64,000 bases of DNA from Leptodontidium sp. MPI-SDFR-AT-0119. Its lineage: Eukaryota > Ascomycota > Leotiomycetes > Helotiales > Leptodontidiaceae. Below the pieces are notes generated by a model. It searched no databases. It saw only the letters and a program-made list of their open reading frames with translations, and had not been told where the DNA came from. A program made the position numbers and the translations under genes. The stretch is taken from the NCBI GenBank assembly GCA_020726505.1, contig JAHLEZ010000018.1:1116001-1180000 (forward strand), in the 5' to 3' direction. Below, piece by piece: positions 43,878 through 56,789 of this stretch. Positions within the stretch are counted from its first letter, which is position 1, and the number at the start of each line of letters is the position of its first letter.

Positions 43878-46800
43878 TTAGCCGAGCTCGACGAGAACTA
43901 CGTGGATTCTTGCCTGTTCAACAGTTCCTCGGATCATGTATCGAGTCACAAGAACTGAATCCGTCTGATTCATTCGAATGGCTCTCGATATAGCTTGATT
44001 CTCGACACTGGGATTCCACTGTGGTTCGATGATAAAGACTCGGTTTGCTGCTGTGAGGTTGAGGCTGTCCGTTGTGTTAAAATATGTGATGCATTTCGAA
44101 TACTTGCATTGCTCCCAGGACACTTACCCAAATGCACATGTCCCTGTAGTCATAATCAAAACTGGAATCATAGGTGTCTTGGAGAATTCATCCAGAATCT
44201 TTTGTCTGCGGGCGATGGAGCAACCCCCGTCAATCCTTTGAAACGGTATGGAATTCTTCTGGAGATGTCGTTGGATCAGATTCAACGTGTTTGTCCAACA
44301 TGAAAACACGATGCTATGAAAATGCCTGTCAGTATCCTACCACGTACGAATATTTTGTTGGGGAAGGAGAACCTCTTCGTGATCCAAAGATCCTGCTTGA
44401 TGTCTTTCATCAGCGCCACCATCTTGATCGAAAATCCATCCTGCCTCAAGTACGAGTCATCAGTATCTCCAAGCCCAGATCGGGACCCCTTTGGCATCTT
44501 GAATACTCCTGTTATAGCGCATAAGGGGCAACCGGGAGTGTCGCCCCCGCGTTCTTCATTCTCGCTTAAGCATTCAGAGCAGAGAACATGCTTGCAACCT
44601 TCATTACCCTTCCTGTAGATGTTGTTGGACCCCAGAAGAGGCATCGACTGTCTGCAAGCCGAACAATTGACCTGGCCGCTATCGCCAATCGCACATAGCG
44701 CATCTTCTCTCTCGTCCAGCAGACTCCGTCTGTTCCACGAGAAAGCGTGTTGGTAGGTGCCATGGTTGCAGAGAATTCGCAGTTGCAGTTGAATTTGAAA
44801 CATGCCGAAGATGTTGTTCGCTTGGTGCTCTGAGACACGTTGTCGGAGTGTTCGATTCATGATCTTCATAGTTGTATCGTATTGATCTCGCTCAGCTGGT
44901 GAAAATTCAAGGATCCGATCCATGTTTCGTGGTGGGGGCAAGTGCAGCAGTTCTCGAGATCTTCGCAAGCAAAGAGAGTCAAGAAGAAGTGTAAGATTTC
45001 GAGTTGCGATAACTCGCCTCTCTTCGCTTTCGTCAAAGGGAATACTGACGAATCTCCGGAACATTGCAAGGCTATGAAATGGCCGTACTCGAATGAAAGC
45101 AAAGAGAGCACCAACATCATCCAGCCGGTTCTGGATTGGGGTTCCAGTAAGACACCAGCGAGATCTAGCTTTCAGTTCGGAGACAGCCTTGTAAAATGTA
45201 GTTGTTTGTCTGCGAATGATGTGGCCTAAAGAAGCTGAATATATGATCTGATTAATCTTCGTTCAGAGAGCGTACCTTCGTCTAAAACAACTCTGTACCA
45301 GTGGAGTTTATGCAGAGGACTTGCTTTGCTCCCAAACTCGGCGACGAGAGTGTTGTAGGTCGTAAGAACGACATCAGCATCCTCGATTTGTGGAAGTGCA
45401 ATCTCTCTTCGCTTTGCCCCATGATACTTCACAATATGCAGCGAGCCGTCTAGATGTCTGAATATCTCGTTAAATGACGGAAATATAACCTCGGTAACGA
45501 TTAGTACTCACTTTCTGACCTCATTTAACCATTCATTGATGAGTACTTGCAAATTGTCAGTTCGAGAGGATTCAGAGACGATGCTTTTACAAACCAGCTG
45601 ATGGAACGAGGACAAGCGTTCCTCGGACCGGTTTCTGAGGGAGAGTACTACGGTCATCTGCATCGGAGCTCTCGCCACGCCCCCATTGCTCGGAGCTTTC
45701 AATCGTTTTCGTGATAAGAGCAAGTATTGACAAGGACTTCCCCATTCCCATTTCATCGGCAAGTATCCCACCACCGACTTCTGAGCTGGGTGTCCTTGAC
45801 TTGGCGTTTGTGACCGCATGCCGAAACCTGTGATTCATCAACTGCTGTTTGTGGGCGACTTCAGTATAGCACATACCAGCCTGCCTCATCCGGCATGGGT
45901 TTCCAAAGGCAATATTCGGAAGAAACTGGCCCATTCTCGCGTTGCATCATAAACCCCAACGCTTCTTCTTGGTGGCTATGAGAAATTAGTGAGGCATTTC
46001 TGAATAGGTGGACGTGATCCTGAGAAAGGCATCTCGCTTACAGGAGCAACTTCGTCTTTAAGCGACGGTCCCCATCCACTCTGTCCAGATGTGCACCTCT
46101 GGTGAGTGAGGCATACACATTGGTGATAGTCTTCTGGAATAACGCATGATCTTTGACGACCGGGCCGCTATCACGATTCGTAAGATTTTGTTGTTCCAAA
46201 CTGAGAGCTTCCATCCCCGCAAATCGCAGCAAGTGAGGGTTGTGATATTGAATTCCCGGTCTTGGTCTGTCGGGACGCTGTAGAAATACTTTGCTATCAG
46301 AGAGAAGTTTCCCCACAGATTTCAGACTTGACAATGGACCATAAACATTGATATCCACTCGAACGGTAGCATCGCTGGCTTTGGTGGCTCTCCCCAGCGT
46401 TTCTCTGATTGCCAACAAGGACCCCAACACATCCAGTTGGATGTATGGATAGTCTATTACTTGTGATAAACCTGTGCTCGTGTGGTTGTTGAGAAGTGCG
46501 AAGACTGTACCGTCTTTAAAATGCAAGTACAAGTCTTTGATTGATTTTTGAATTTCAAAAAGGTACCGATCGTGGGCCTCCAGTTGACTCGCTTCTTTGA
46601 GTTTGGAGTCTATGTCGCACCCATTGCCCAATACCTTGGCGGAGACTCGATGAAGCTTTTTGCAAAACCGGTAAGTATGAAACAGAAATCAAAATAATTG
46701 AAGCTGTATTAAAGAATTACTGACCATTCCATAGCAAACCACTTCAGAAGGAGGTGGCTCTGTTGATAGTGTAGATTCTTGTAGCCGATCAGAGGATTCT

Positions 46801-47177
46801 GGTGTATTTTGCAAGACAAGTCCAAAGTTCTGCCCAGCCCAGTTCTCTATGTCTGCTTCCACATTGTAGTTTGAAGCCGAGTTTCCTCCTGCCGGGACGT
46901 TTTCTGGAATATAATTTGTTTCGAAGTCTGTTCCCAGCAGCTCGCTCCAAAGCCCATCCCAAGACTTTTCACCCAGTTCCACGTCACTTCACCAATACCA
47001 TCAGCTTAATTCTCACATCGCGATATGTTGATGCCCTCCCCATCACGTCAAAACTTACCAGTCTTCGAGGCTTTGAGAATATCCAAAGTTGAACTGAGCC
47101 AGGGGAGGTTCGTCATGCCTACGATCGATGAAATAGTCCTCCTCGTCATTATTAAGGAGATGTTTCAATGAAGCCAT
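43878..47177 (-). CDS. SNF2-family helicase with RING finger (Rad5/HLTF-like)
   Basis: Ten exons (47177-47059, 46986-46725, 46655-46042, 45975-45877, 45827-45595, 45545-45512, 45457-45276, 45225-44373, 44313-44128, 44064-43878) join in phase to give 922 residues. After an acidic N-terminus and KLLLHQEEALGFMMQRE come Walker A in GGILADEMGMGKS (~390), TLVLVPSA, DVVLTTYNTL, VVLDEGHIIRR (~514), CLTGTPIQN, a C3HC4 RING (CSAC..GCKHVLCSECL..CPLC, ~702-750) inserted between the helicase lobes, then SIVFSCWTNTLNLIQRHL and [35 protein letters not shown]. This order is the Rad5/RAD16/HLTF layout (DNA-dependent ATPase plus E3 ubiquitin ligase in DNA-damage tolerance). Not essential-looking: the C-terminus (EQARIHVVLVELG) departs from family pattern. 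It is divergent from the NACHT gene, 583 bp apart. Confidence 0.92.
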
Positions 47178-47759
47178 GACGAGTTGGGTGAGTATTGCGT
47201 TGAGGAGCTTGAAATTTGAGACGTCCTTTTAGATCGCTTGATTTAATACGTGTAAAACTTACGCACTTTACCTATAGACACATCTCGAGGCTCCTGGAGA
47301 CTCGTGGCAATCCAAGTCATCCCCGTGCGTGCTATCTCCCCAGGTTGGCCCGAGGGCCAATATCGTGGTGTAACTCCCCTGCAGGGGGGTGGGTGGGGCT
47401 GAGCAATGAGAATTGAGGTGCGTTACGCTAATGCATACATCTAGCACACAACGCCCCATTGTGCTGGCAAGGCTCACCGCAATATTGCCTCACCGAGATC
47501 CTTGCACGCCATGAGTTTCCGAGAACTGGATTCTGCGTCCTTATTCGTCACATCGCACTTCCATCTGCAGAAGCTGCTGGAACTCAGCCTTGGGCCTTCT
47601 TTTGGGGCTCAATCGACCTCTGCTGATTGCGTCGAGGCTGATTTCGAGAAGGAAGCCTCTCCCATTCGTAAGCGCGTTTCCTGTATTGAACCTCGTTGCT
47701 TCCGTTGTATTGTACTAGCCTACTTTACCCACTTGGAAAGGTAATCTTTTAAATGATGG
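47178..47759. promoter_or_regulatory. Shared divergent promoter region of the SNF2 and NACHT genes
   Basis: 582 bp between the two start codons. GC-rich central part with a GCAGGGGGGTGGG stretch near 47382-47395. No motif copy of the array family is found in it. Confidence 0.4.
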
Positions 47760-50700
47760 ATGGACCTTGATCGACTGAAAATGGCGACTCCGAATATCAA
47801 CACCTTTGAGGATGCCCTCGAAGATTTCAAGAAGGGGTTGAATCAGAAGCAGATCCAGAATTTTCAATTTGTCACTTTGAGCGATGTCCGTGAAACTGCA
47901 CTTAGGATTCAAAGCGAACAAGACCAGACCAAATCATTGATGAACATGACTCGGCTGGAAGGCTTTCTAGAGGCTATGGAGCAGTTTGGGAAAGTCATCG
48001 AGATCTTCCTGAACGCATCGAGCTTCGTAGCCTTTGTATGGGGCCCCATGAAGTTCTTTCTCCTCGTAAGTGGAGAAGCGACTCGGAATTCCGCTGTTCT
48101 ACACAATCGAAAAGAATAACATGGCTGACCGCTGATACTATCAGACTGCAAGTACCTGGGCAGATTCATTTGAAACTCTTTTGGACGCATATGGACAGCT
48201 TGGGGAGCATATCCCGCTCCTGGAGCAATACCATTCTCTTTTCGGATCCTCCAAGGAAATGCAAACTGTGCTCGTCATGATGTACAAGGATATCCTTTCC
48301 TTTCACAAGGAGGCTACAAAGTTTTTCTCTGGAAAAAGTTAGTATATTTTTGTCTCCCACAAGTTAAAGATGAACTCCACGGCTAATAATCTGTTTAATC
48401 AGTCTGGAGGCAGCTGTTTCGTTCGATGTGGAAGAACTTCGCTACCACATTCAAGAATATCCTGGATAATCTAAATCGCCATCGGCAACTGATCACAGAA
48501 CAGGCCACTGTTATAAACTTCCAGAGGCAAGATAATTTCTTTGATCAGTACAAGAGCGATGGCGAGGAAAGGGCCAGATTACACCACGAGCGACAACAGG
48601 CGGAGGAGCGAAGCAAATACTTGCAGATCCTGGAGTGGTTCTCGGCAGCTCGCAGCACACAAGAAGACCACGAGGAATTTCGCAGAGCGAGAAGTCAAGG
48701 AACTGGGGACTGGATTCTGAAAGAAGAGAAGGTGCGGAATTGGCTGGAAGTAGATGTTCCTGAATCTTCGATTCTATGGATTAATGGAATACCTGGAGCA
48801 GGTAAATTCTAGCTTTTCACACAACATCAGTAATGAAAAATGCTGACGGTTCACAGGGAAGACAATCCTCGCCTCGATCATCATCGATTCAACTCTCACG
48901 AATGATAGTAAGAATACAGCCTTTTTCTACTGCAAAGAGAATGACTCGGAAAAGAACAGCTGCATTTCAATCTACCGAGGCCTCTTGAGCCAGATGTTGA
49001 ACAATCATAGGGATTTGATTCCTTATTGTCACGACAGGATGGTATCTACAGGAGAAATCAATTTGACTACAGTTACCCAAGCAGAAAGTCTTCTGAAAGT
49101 ACTCTTCGAAAAGGCCGACAACACTCGAGTAGTCATCGATGGTCTGGACGAGTGCGATGTCGACCAGAGAAAGCTTTTGTTAGCTTTCTTCACCAATGCC
49201 GTGTATCACTTCGACGAAAGAGACCCTGGAAAGCTTCGGGTGTTGCTTATCAGCCAGGATTATCTAGACATCCAGAAGGCTTTGCAATGTGCCACTGTCC
49301 TCAAACTCACCAACGAGAATAACGAGGCGGATATCAAGACATACGTCCGAGAATGGTCCCCAAAGTTCCAATCCAAGTATGAACTAGAACCCGCAATCCT
49401 AGAGGAGATCCAATATTCGACATGTGCCCGTGCAAAAGGTATGTTGAGCTGGCTCTTAATGTTTGGACTGCATCGAATGAATGACTTAGGGATGTTCCTC
49501 TTCGCCAAGTTAGTCATGCAACATCTTTACGATTTGGAGACTCAGGACAATCTTCTGAACGAAATTGAATTCTATGGATTTCCATCCGGGCTAGAAGAAG
49601 CGTAAGTAGTCCTGTCTCTATTGTATTAGTGCCTTCAAATGAATGGAAACTACCCGGTTGCTCTACGTTATATGAATACTTAGATGAACTCATTGTTTAG
49701 GAGCGGAAGCTGACTTTGGGAGCAGATACGAGCGAATCATTGGACGGCTTCAAAGAACCCTATCGAAAACCCAGTGGGCCATAACCCGAAATCTCATGGG
49801 ATGGATGGTGTGTGCGAAGCGACCACTGCGGTGGCGAGAAATTCAGGCCGCTGTTTCCATGAACGCGGAGCATCAGACCTTTGATTTTGACAAACGAAGG
49901 TTACGCAGCAGCATTCAAGACTATTGTGGATCGCTCATCCAAGTCTTGTCTGAAGATCGTGTGGAGCTCATCCACACAACAGCCAAAATGTAAGCAGATG
50001 GCCAATTCAGGCTTAAGACCCCTCTGATAAAGATAAACAGGCATATCGCTTCTTCAAATTACATTTCCAAATCAGCTGTAGACTGCAGCCTCACGACCCT
50101 TTGTCTTCGATACTTGACATTCGAAATCTTCACAGCAGAACTAGATGACGAGAGTTTGAAGCGCGCAATACGATTGGGGGCTCTCTCCCTCCAAGACTAT
50201 GCTGTTGCCAAATGGATGGAACACATACATACGATTGTCACCAACAAAGAATGCCTTCTGTCAGAAGATCCAAGGGCTTCGCCAGACGTTGCCGCTGTTG
50301 AAATTGCCCTAGATGAATTCTCATCTCTGTATGAGGAAAACATACTCGAATACGACATGACCACGAAAGCAGAACAAGAGTGCGAAGCTTTTCAGATGCT
50401 TCCACTCTATGAGAATTTGCTCAACATATGGAACCATGCAAGTGAGCATGCCAACAAAGGGTCATCTGTGAAGAATGACATCAGCCTCAAGCAATTGGGA
50501 GTTGCTGTCACGAGGAGCCGGGAAATGCTAGAGAAAATCACTACAGAAAGCAGTTATCGGCCGTCGGAAAACGCCGAACTTGACCTCTTCTACGGGGAAA
50601 AGAGGTTCAAGTGCCCCAAGGTAACTTGCTATTACTTCCACGAAGGTTTTAAGGATGCCGGAAGCCGAGACCGGCACATCAATCGTCACGATCGGCCGTT

Positions 50701-51016
50701 CAGCTGCTCATTTCCAGACTGCTCGATAGTGGAATTCGGCTTCTCTTCAAACAAAGATCTGGAGAGACATAGGAGATTCTTCCACCCCGAAATGGAAGAG
50801 CAAGCAAACTCATTCAATGCCATTCCTAAAACCACCACCGCAACACCATTTGAATGCAACATATGTGGGAAGAAGTTTACGAGAGGATTCATTCATAAAC
50901 ACCATTTACTCAGTCACACTGGAACGAGGCCACATGCTTGCTCGGAGTGTGGGAAAGCGTTCACAAGGGCGAACGATTGTAAAAGACATGAGAAGATACA
51001 CGCCAAGCGTCGATAA
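47760..51016 (+). CDS. NACHT-domain NLR-like protein with C-terminal C2H2 zinc fingers
   Basis: Six exons (47760-48065, 48145-48337, 48403-48801, 48857-49601, 49726-49989, 50041-51016) give 960 residues; a start at 47781 (better context) would be seven residues shorter. The N-terminal ~280 residues are helical (FEDALEDFKKGLNQKQ..., FVWGPMKFFLL) and resemble the helical N-domain common in fungal NACHT proteins. P-loop GIPGAGKTILAS is at ~295-302, Walker B VVIDGLDECD at ~395, then the usual post-NACHT region (LMGWMVCAKRPLRWREIQAAVS). Instead of WD40, ankyrin or TPR repeats the C-terminus has four C2H2 fingers at 827-852, 858-884, 908-928 and 936-956. NACHT proteins are STAND NTPases that act in non-self recognition and programmed cell death in fungi. 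The finger region may be the sensing or nucleic-acid-binding part (inference). Confidence 0.9.
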
Positions 51017-51536
51017 AAATTTCTCTTTGGGGAATACAAAGCATCCGAGACTATAAAACTATTTAGAGCCAAATCTCATCAGAAGCATCGTAGCATTGCC
51101 GTGACTGAAACACTGTACAGATTTAAATTACACACCTAATAGATTACGAAAACCTCAAGATCTCAAACGCCTTCCGACAGGTTGTGTTACTTTAGCGTCC
51201 CTTGGCAGTGTAAAATTACTCACTAGCAAAAATCTTGAAGCTTTCATTTTCTTCATAAGGCCATTTAAGATATAAGTCGAAAGAGGAACTGAAGAAAAGA
51301 AGATTGGACGACTTTGTCATGCCGCTGAAACGGGATGGGTTGCCGGCCGCAGGACTACTGCCTCGTATCTTGGTGGGAAAAGAACGGTGCATTCTAGTAA
51401 AGGCGAAGGTGGCATCAAGTAATACTTGCCACCGATCATTGGATGATTAATAGTGGTGCTGCAACGGGGCTTGGTACGGTGAGTTTCTCGCTTGTCCGCC
51501 TCACTCTGCAAGTCGAAGGGGTTCCGCGAGGCATTG
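51017..51536. other. 3' flank of the NACHT gene, no gene
   Basis: Non-coding between the stop codon and array B. Small frames only. Confidence 0.4.
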
Positions 51537-52553
51537 CACTGCAATTTTAGTGTGAGCATGGTGCAGACAATTTGCATTGCGGCAAATCAACGTCGGCGTT
51601 GCACTGCAAATCTAGTCTCATTGAAGGAGACGTATAGCCAATCGGCTAACATCAGACCTTGATGTAGCACTGCAATTTTAGTCGCAGCAGAGAAGACAAG
51701 CATGCACGATTCTTGCACCCCGCCTTTGCGGAATTCCAGTTAAGCTTCGCTAGTAATGGAAATTTACTCTGAACTGAGGAGAGATTCGGCGACAACAAAT
51801 AAGCCTGCGCTTGGCTGAGAAGAAAACAAGAGAAACCCTAATGTCGAATTGGATTCTTGGAGTTGTTAATCCACCAAAGAACCTGGGGGAGTCAATGGAC
51901 CTCATTTTGTGATGAGCTCATAAGTATATTGCTCTGGAAGTTGGGTGTTAGCCAGTCTTCGACGGTAAAGGCTCTGTTGCTTCGGCACTCCGCTAAGAGA
52001 TCACAAAATTTTCATCCTCATTGAGGCAGATGCACAACAGGAAAAGAATCCTTTGTCATATTTCATCAAGATTTCACTGCATTTCTAGTCTAGACGAGGA
52101 CTTTCTTCCGATCCACAAGGCTGCGGCTTTGGTTAAGCCACGCAGGTCTTTATAGAGTCAAACACTTGTAGGATCGTGCGAACACTACTAAGGTGGGTGT
52201 ATGTGTTCAGGGCTAGAGCTCTCTAAGAAGAGACCAGGGAGAGAGCAGGGGCCTCTTCTCCTGTCAACAACTCTTCGCCTCATCAATTCGCTAAATTCGA
52301 AGCCAATACTCGTTGCACTGCAATTCTAGTTTCGACGAGGAGTCCTCCCATGACAAGGCTGGCACCCAATGAAAAACTTCGTAAAGCCATCAAGCTGCAG
52401 TGCAAGCAGGTAGCAGACCCCTGAAAGATTATACACTGCAATCTTAGTTTTGACAAGGGGGGTTTTCAGCCCGAAGGAGCAGCTTCCGGACTGATATTAT
52501 TATATATACATCCTACCAAGTAAGTAATACTGTAATTTAGTGCTAACGAAGAC
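51537..52553 (+). repeat. Array B of the CACTGCAATTTTAGTC motif, 7 copies
   Basis: Plus-strand copies start at 51537, 51602, 51668, 52075, 52316, 52434 and about 52527 (last two degenerate: CACTGCAATCTTAGTTTTGA and ACTGTAATTTAGTGCTAACG). The copy at 52434 shares a long tail (AGGAGCAGCTTCCGGA) with the one at 58064 in array C. Spacers of 40-380 bp are unrelated. No gene overlaps. Confidence 0.85.
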
Positions 52554-52811
52554 TCCTTGATAACTGGTATAACGGAATAAAAAACGAGAGGCAGAGAAGA
52601 GTCGGAGACTGATTGGGCTTACTTTTTAACAGTATCAGGAACTTTTTCAATAATATTCAGGAAACCGACGAGTAGGGGAGCCATATAGAGTAACATTGCT
52701 GATTTGCGCTGAGACAAAAAGACGTTAAGAGTACCACCCTTTGTCCCAAGCATCCGCTACTCTCCAAATCTACCCTACACATACAGGTACAGTAAGGTAG
52801 ACATCTGAAGC

Positions 52812-53279
52812 TTAAAGCTTGGCGGTTGGGGGTTCTGAAATGCCGCCCTCTGACCAGGGAATCACACGGTTTGCGGCAAACCACTCCTTCTCTGACCTGC
52901 TTCCAAACGGTGGCGCATTGACCCCGTTGACCTTCCAAAGTCGGCGTTCCGTTTCGCCAATGTGGTATTCCCAATCGTATCCTCGATCTTCAATGTGAGG
53001 CTTAAGCGCCTTATCGACCCGCGCCGTCCAGTTCTCGTAGTTCTTGTCGTCCATGCGCACAGCGATGTGATCGACCGAAATTCGAATGAAGGGGTTTCTT
53101 CGAGGCTCTTTTCCGCCCACCCAGAAGTTTTCTGCAGCGACTGGGATGAAGATAACGACAGCGTAGAAAGCTGGTAACCCAAGTGCGGTATACAGACTGG
53201 TGATGGATTCCGATAGGGGTTTCTTGGATTCGGCGTCTTTGAAAACACTTTCGGGGTGGTAGATCAACCACAGAGGCAT
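52812..53279 (-). CDS. Tautomerase-superfamily protein (cis-CaaD/tautomerase_3-like)
   Basis: The frame is open further upstream, but the ATG at 53279 is chosen because it places Pro directly after Met (MPLWLIYHPESVF): tautomerase-superfamily enzymes use the N-terminal Pro, freed by Met removal, as catalytic base. The 155-residue protein matches the fungal group related to cis-3-chloroacrylic acid dehalogenase: ITSLYTALGLPAFYAVVIFIPVAAENFWVGGKEPRRNPFIRISVDHIAVRM with the conserved Arg-rich strand, then W-V/A-R-DKALKPHIEDRGYDWEYHIGETERRLWKVNG. Tautomerase or hydratase chemistry on a small unsaturated acid is expected; the substrate is unknown. It has no introns. Confidence 0.75.
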   Translation of the reverse strand: MPLWLIYHPESVFKDAESKKPLSESITSLYTALGLPAFYAVVIFIPVAAENFWVGGKEPRRNPFIRISVDHIAVRMDDKNYENWTARVDKALKPHIEDRGYDWEYHIGETERRLWKVNGVNAPPFGSRSEKEWFAANRVIPWSEGGISEPPTAKL

Positions 53280-54619
53280 GACTGGGAGAGGGAGATGGTC
53301 TTGATGGTTTGTGCTTGAAGTGTGACAGGAGATTTGAGAGGATCGTAGACGAAGGCTTAGCCGAGTGAACAACAATGAAGGGATAGTAGATGCGAGCCGA
53401 AATGACAAGTCAGATATCTACAGATATCTGATATCTGCACATACAATCCAAGTGCCAATGGACGTCTATTTAAGAGATACGATCTCAACCAGACACTGTG
53501 CATTTAAGGCATTACCTACACCTACATGGACATAATTGCCTCGATCACCTCGGTGGCATCGATCACTTCCATTGCTGGACTGAGACACAACACTCACTCT
53601 GTGAAATGTACCCCGCACGACAAACCGTTCAACCCCGCAAAGCTTACATGTGATTCAAAGCAATAGCTTGCAAGCCAAGATGGTCGGCGACGGATAAATG
53701 TGAGCATCCTCACCCTCTGGAAACCGTGTTTTCGGCTTTACAGTAAGTGCGAGCGGTATTGCGGACTTTGGGTTGCGAATTTGTGCGAGAACACCTGGGT
53801 GATCCTAAAGTGGTGATCAGTTGTCATGCATAGCACTAAAGTAAAACCCAGCAGAAGTTCCAAAATCTTCTTACTACTCTAGTTGTACAAGGTGACAGTA
53901 GGAGAGGTAGAGTTAGGCGGCAGCGAGCCAGCGACATTCTCAGGAAGGAGAAGGCAGATATGATTTCAAATTTCGTGTATGTCGGTTACTTGTCGTCTTG
54001 CAAACGCTGTAAATACTTAGAATCTAAGGAAATCTTTCACCTGAAAACAGCAATTCGCTTTACAGTGAGTACATATAAACATGGTGTCCGAGTCAAATAG
54101 TTGTTCTACCGCAATCTTCAATTCTCATGCCTTTTCAGTGAATGCTTCGATCTCACGCATAGCAGTTCTCACTACTTTGATGTGGTCCAATCGGTGGAAT
54201 GGATGTGGCCCTTAGGTCCGCATTAGCTCGTCGGAAAGGCAGTCTAATGAAGGTCCCCGTTCATCGCAGTTCGCAGAAAACTGAAGTCCGTTGTTGATTA
54301 GTGATCCGATCGAAGTTCAAACAGCCCCGCAAGCCTTGGGGAACTCTCCATCTCATGTTGCTGGCGTATAAACTTTATTTGGACCACAAGGTAGACGAAA
54401 AGCCAGGTGATTACAAACTCTTCCAGTTATTCTAAGACCTCCGAGGTCGTATCATTTACAAGACATTACATGATCTCTAAACACAAGGGTATGATTCTAT
54501 GAAAAGGAACGAAGAACGCTGATTTGAGAGGGGCATCAGTCACCTTATTGAGCCAGCACTCTTAGTTTTCATAATTGTTTACGATTTCAAGCCGACTTAC
54601 ATTGCATTCAGCCCACAAC
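53280..54619. other. Intergenic, about 1.3 kb, no gene seen
   Basis: Shared upstream region of the tautomerase (minus) and metallo-beta-lactamase-fold (plus) genes. No open frame of note, no motif copy, and no clear core element. Confidence 0.45.
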
Positions 54620-55489
54620 ATGAGCTCCCAACTCCAAGTCGATGTCTTCGTTTCCCCACCGGTCAGAGCCAACACAGGCCACACCGAGTTTGAGAAGTCT
54701 GTCTGGTCACCCACCAGCTGTACTCTCATCCACGGTCCTAAATCCGCTCTCCTTGTCGATGCTCCCACTACCATCGATCAAGCCGAGGCCCTAGCCAAAT
54801 GGATTGGCGAAACGATTCCGAATAAGACTCTGCGGTACATTTACACCACCCACGCGCACCCAGATCACTTCATGGGAGTTCCCATCATCGAGAAGGCTTT
54901 TCCCGACGCTCAATTCGTCGCCACTGGGAATGTCGTCGCAGGCATCAAAGAATTGTACGCTACAGTCTTCGATGCGGTCTGGCCCAATCTGTTCCCCGGA
55001 CAGCTCCATGACAGCAAACCAGTTCCCAAAGCTCTTGCAGCGGGCGGCGAGTTCCTTCTTGACGGCCACAAAATATGCGGCGTCGAAGTCGGCCACACCG
55101 ACAACGAGTATTCCAGCTTCCTCCACGTGCCTTCCCTTCGTCTTGTCGTCTCTGGAGATATTGTCTATGGCGAATGCCACCAACACTTTGCCGAAGCGAA
55201 CACTAAAGCCAAACGCCAGGAGTGGCTTGATGCCATCGACCGTATTGAGGCTTTGAATCCGCAAATTGTTGTGCCTGGGCACAAGAGAGCGACTGAGATT
55301 GATGGGGCATATCTCATGCAATCGACAAGGGAATACATTCACCATTTTGAAAGAGAGCTGAGTCGGGCTACGAGTTGGGAGTCATTGTTTGATCGGATGG
55401 TGGCGTTGTATCCTCAGAGATGGAATCTTTTTATTCTGGAGTATGGTTGCCAGCAATCGTTCGCTGTAGTAGAGAAGGAGCGTCTCTAA
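54620..55489 (+). CDS. Metallo-beta-lactamase-fold hydrolase
   Basis: The single exon from ATG 54620 (in ACAACATGAGC) gives 289 residues. The zinc-binding signature is THAHPDH (H-X-H-X-D-H) after a predicted strand/helix (LLVDAPTTIDQAEALAKWI), with further ligands in VEVGHTDNEYSS, LVVSGDIVYG and IVVPGHKR, the standard motif 1-4 order of the superfamily. These hydrolases act on esters, thioesters or lactones; fungal homologues of this length occur singly and in secondary-metabolite clusters. No signal peptide, so probably cytosolic. The substrate is not predictable. Confidence 0.9.
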   Translation: MSSQLQVDVFVSPPVRANTGHTEFEKSVWSPTSCTLIHGPKSALLVDAPTTIDQAEALAKWIGETIPNKTLRYIYTTHAHPDHFMGVPIIEKAFPDAQFVATGNVVAGIKELYATVFDAVWPNLFPGQLHDSKPVPKALAAGGEFLLDGHKICGVEVGHTDNEYSSFLHVPSLRLVVSGDIVYGECHQHFAEANTKAKRQEWLDAIDRIEALNPQIVVPGHKRATEIDGAYLMQSTREYIHHFERELSRATSWESLFDRMVALYPQRWNLFILEYGCQQSFAVVEKERL

Positions 55490-56789
55490 GGGAAATGAGT
55501 TAGTTCCATGACCACGGAGGCTACTTAGATTGGTCCATTAATCAAATTTGAATTTCTTCCTTCGCATTTTGAAGCTCTCCTTCGCACTTATCTTTTCGAA
55601 AATCGGGGCCGCGATTTCATGATTCTGAATACTGTAGTTGGATTTCGGTGTACACAGTCGCCTCCAAATTCAGCTCTATTTTCTGTACTCCGAGAGTATG
55701 TATAGCCTATTTTCAGTCATACACTGAGGTTTTTTCCCGTTTGCAACATGGGCTTGCTTTCCCCTGTTTCACCTACAACGGTCTATAGAAAGTCCTATCT
55801 CAATTTTCCTAATCCATTTTCTCCTTACTACTGGGAAACGGTACATAAGTCCTCGTAACTTTCCACGTAGTTCTGTCCATATAATTAACAGGGTCCGAGT
55901 CATAATTTGTAATGGCCATGTGTTCCTCTGATCTGATATCACTTGTATCTTAGCCGGTCACGATTTGTAAATTTGAACGTCACTAGCCGTCTTTACGGCG
56001 ATCTGCTCGGTGACGGTTCGGACGAAAGGCTTGTCCCTTCCTTTCCCCCGACATGCAAGTTATCGCCTGGAATTGGGAATCGGATCAAGGAGAATAGAAT
56101 GCGCGAAGACCGAGGACATCCTAGTAGAGATTCATGGTCTTGTGAGACACGGGGTTCCTTGATTCCCCATCTCCCTATCTCCCCAGATCTACGGAGACCG
56201 CCAGAGTGCGTAGAAAGGAATGGTGATTAATCATGTACTTTGGAAACCTTCCACAGCCATATGAACAGGGGTAGAATTGGAGCGGTGCACGTGCAAGCGA
56301 GGCGAGATGTTGTTTACCTAGGTAGGCTTGTGCTTTGCGGGGTACGCGGGGAAGCTAAACGAGGAATATCAGTGTGGGCCGACACGGACACTAACATGTC
56401 ATGCCGGAAGTCTAATAACTGTCTACTGACTAGATGCCGTGTGCGGCTTAGGCTCTTCTGTTCAGTAATCTTATACTTAATATTCATTCGTTGAGATCAC
56501 TAACAGACGTAGACACCTGGTAGATACTTGTTAAAAATTCCAGCTCGGTGTTTGGGAGAGCCAATGCCAGTTCCCAAACCGAACCCTTTGGTATCTAACT
56601 AACGGATAGGAAATGTTCAAATGTGCGAGCCAAAGATTCCATAACAGCGTACTCGGAGTCGATTACTATTAACTGCCCTCAAGTGAGACACAAGACAGTC
56701 TAAAGACCGCCTCGACCACCAAGCCAGTGCCTTTCGATCATCAGCTCCCTCATTACCAACCTACCATTCCATTCCAAAACACAATCATC
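55490..56789. other. Intergenic, about 1.3 kb, no supported gene
   Basis: Between two plus-strand enzyme genes. Frames at 55943-56494 are not supported by splice signals or composition. The last 90 bp before 56790 are CA-rich, as expected for a fungal 5' leader. Confidence 0.45.
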
